Source of the DNA: Spisula solida
Taxonomy: Eukaryota; Mollusca; Bivalvia; Venerida; Mactridae
DNA length: 64,000 nt
Assembly (NCBI GenBank): GCA_947247005.1
Contig: OX365952.1
Location: 45,488,722-45,552,721 of the forward strand
Reading direction: 5' to 3'
Below are positions 63,953-64,000 of the stretch, in pieces. The notes under the pieces were generated by a model. It did not search any database and was not told the DNA's origin. It worked only from the letters and a program-made list of their open reading frames with translations. Made by a program: the position numbers and the translations under genes. Within the stretch, counting starts at the first letter, position 1. Each line of letters starts with the position of its first letter.

Positions 63953-64000
63953 TTCAAGGTCTGTATCGGATGTTGATGAAATTGCATAACTACGTTCGTT
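63953..64000 (-). CDS. Possible upstream exon of the G-alpha gene, cut by the window edge
   Basis: The minus strand is open from the edge (NERSYAISSTSDTDLE) to a strong donor GTAAGT, leaving phase 0, which fits the phase-0 acceptor at 55910. If joined, the G-alpha would have an N-terminal extension instead of a bare MGC start. An independent gene, or chance, is possible because only 16 codons are seen. Confidence 0.3.

Noticed and set aside
1..64000. tRNA or rRNA genes
   Set aside because: No cloverleaf with A and B boxes or rRNA-like segment was noticed by eye; a covariance-model scan was not possible.

Overview
The window is nuclear DNA of an invertebrate animal, most likely a bivalve mollusc. 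It is AT-rich, its genes have many short exons with GT-AG introns of 0.3-8 kb, and it is packed with small inverted-repeat transposons (MITEs), 30-300 bp tandem arrays and CR1/L2-type non-LTR retroelements. The assignment to bivalves is an inference from gene structure and from recalled types of repeat; no species can be named.

Two protein-coding genes are supported, both on the minus strand. (1) From 20.3 kb down to the left edge lie 18 coding exons of a TEP1 orthologue, a telomerase- and vault-associated TROVE/VWA protein. All 18 joins keep frame, giving 917 residues: a Ser/Thr-rich N-terminus, the TROVE module with a basic/RG-rich and acidic/Ser-rich insert, and the start of the VWA-like domain. 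The DUF4062, NACHT and WD40 parts expected for TEP1 would lie beyond position 1. (2) From 55.9 to 37.6 kb lie seven exons of a divergent heterotrimeric G-protein alpha subunit, with stop codon and a poly(A) signal. Catalytic Arg, Thr and Gln are kept, but the P-loop is rewritten, the helical domain is about 47 residues longer than usual, and no myristoylation-type start exon is visible. An open, phase-compatible exon at the right edge may be the preceding exon.

Layout: 1-20.3 kb TEP1 with intronic MITEs and satellites; 20.3-21.9 kb the TEP1 upstream region; 21.9-27.1 kb two decayed CR1/L2-like elements arranged tail to tail, one carrying a nested 1.0 kb insertion with an 8-bp target-site duplication; 27.1-37.6 kb intergenic DNA with at least seven inverted-repeat elements; 37.6-55.9 kb the G-alpha gene; 55.9-64 kb its upstream region or first intron, ending in a 33-bp minisatellite.

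The most unusual signals are: three different TA-target MITEs sitting at positions +6 to +9 of three separate splice donors; the altered G-alpha P-loop; an unassigned 163-codon plus-strand frame with a splice-acceptor-like start inside a G-alpha intron; and a homogeneous 307-bp tandem array built around a MITE core. No prokaryotic feature, CRISPR array, rRNA or convincing tRNA was seen.
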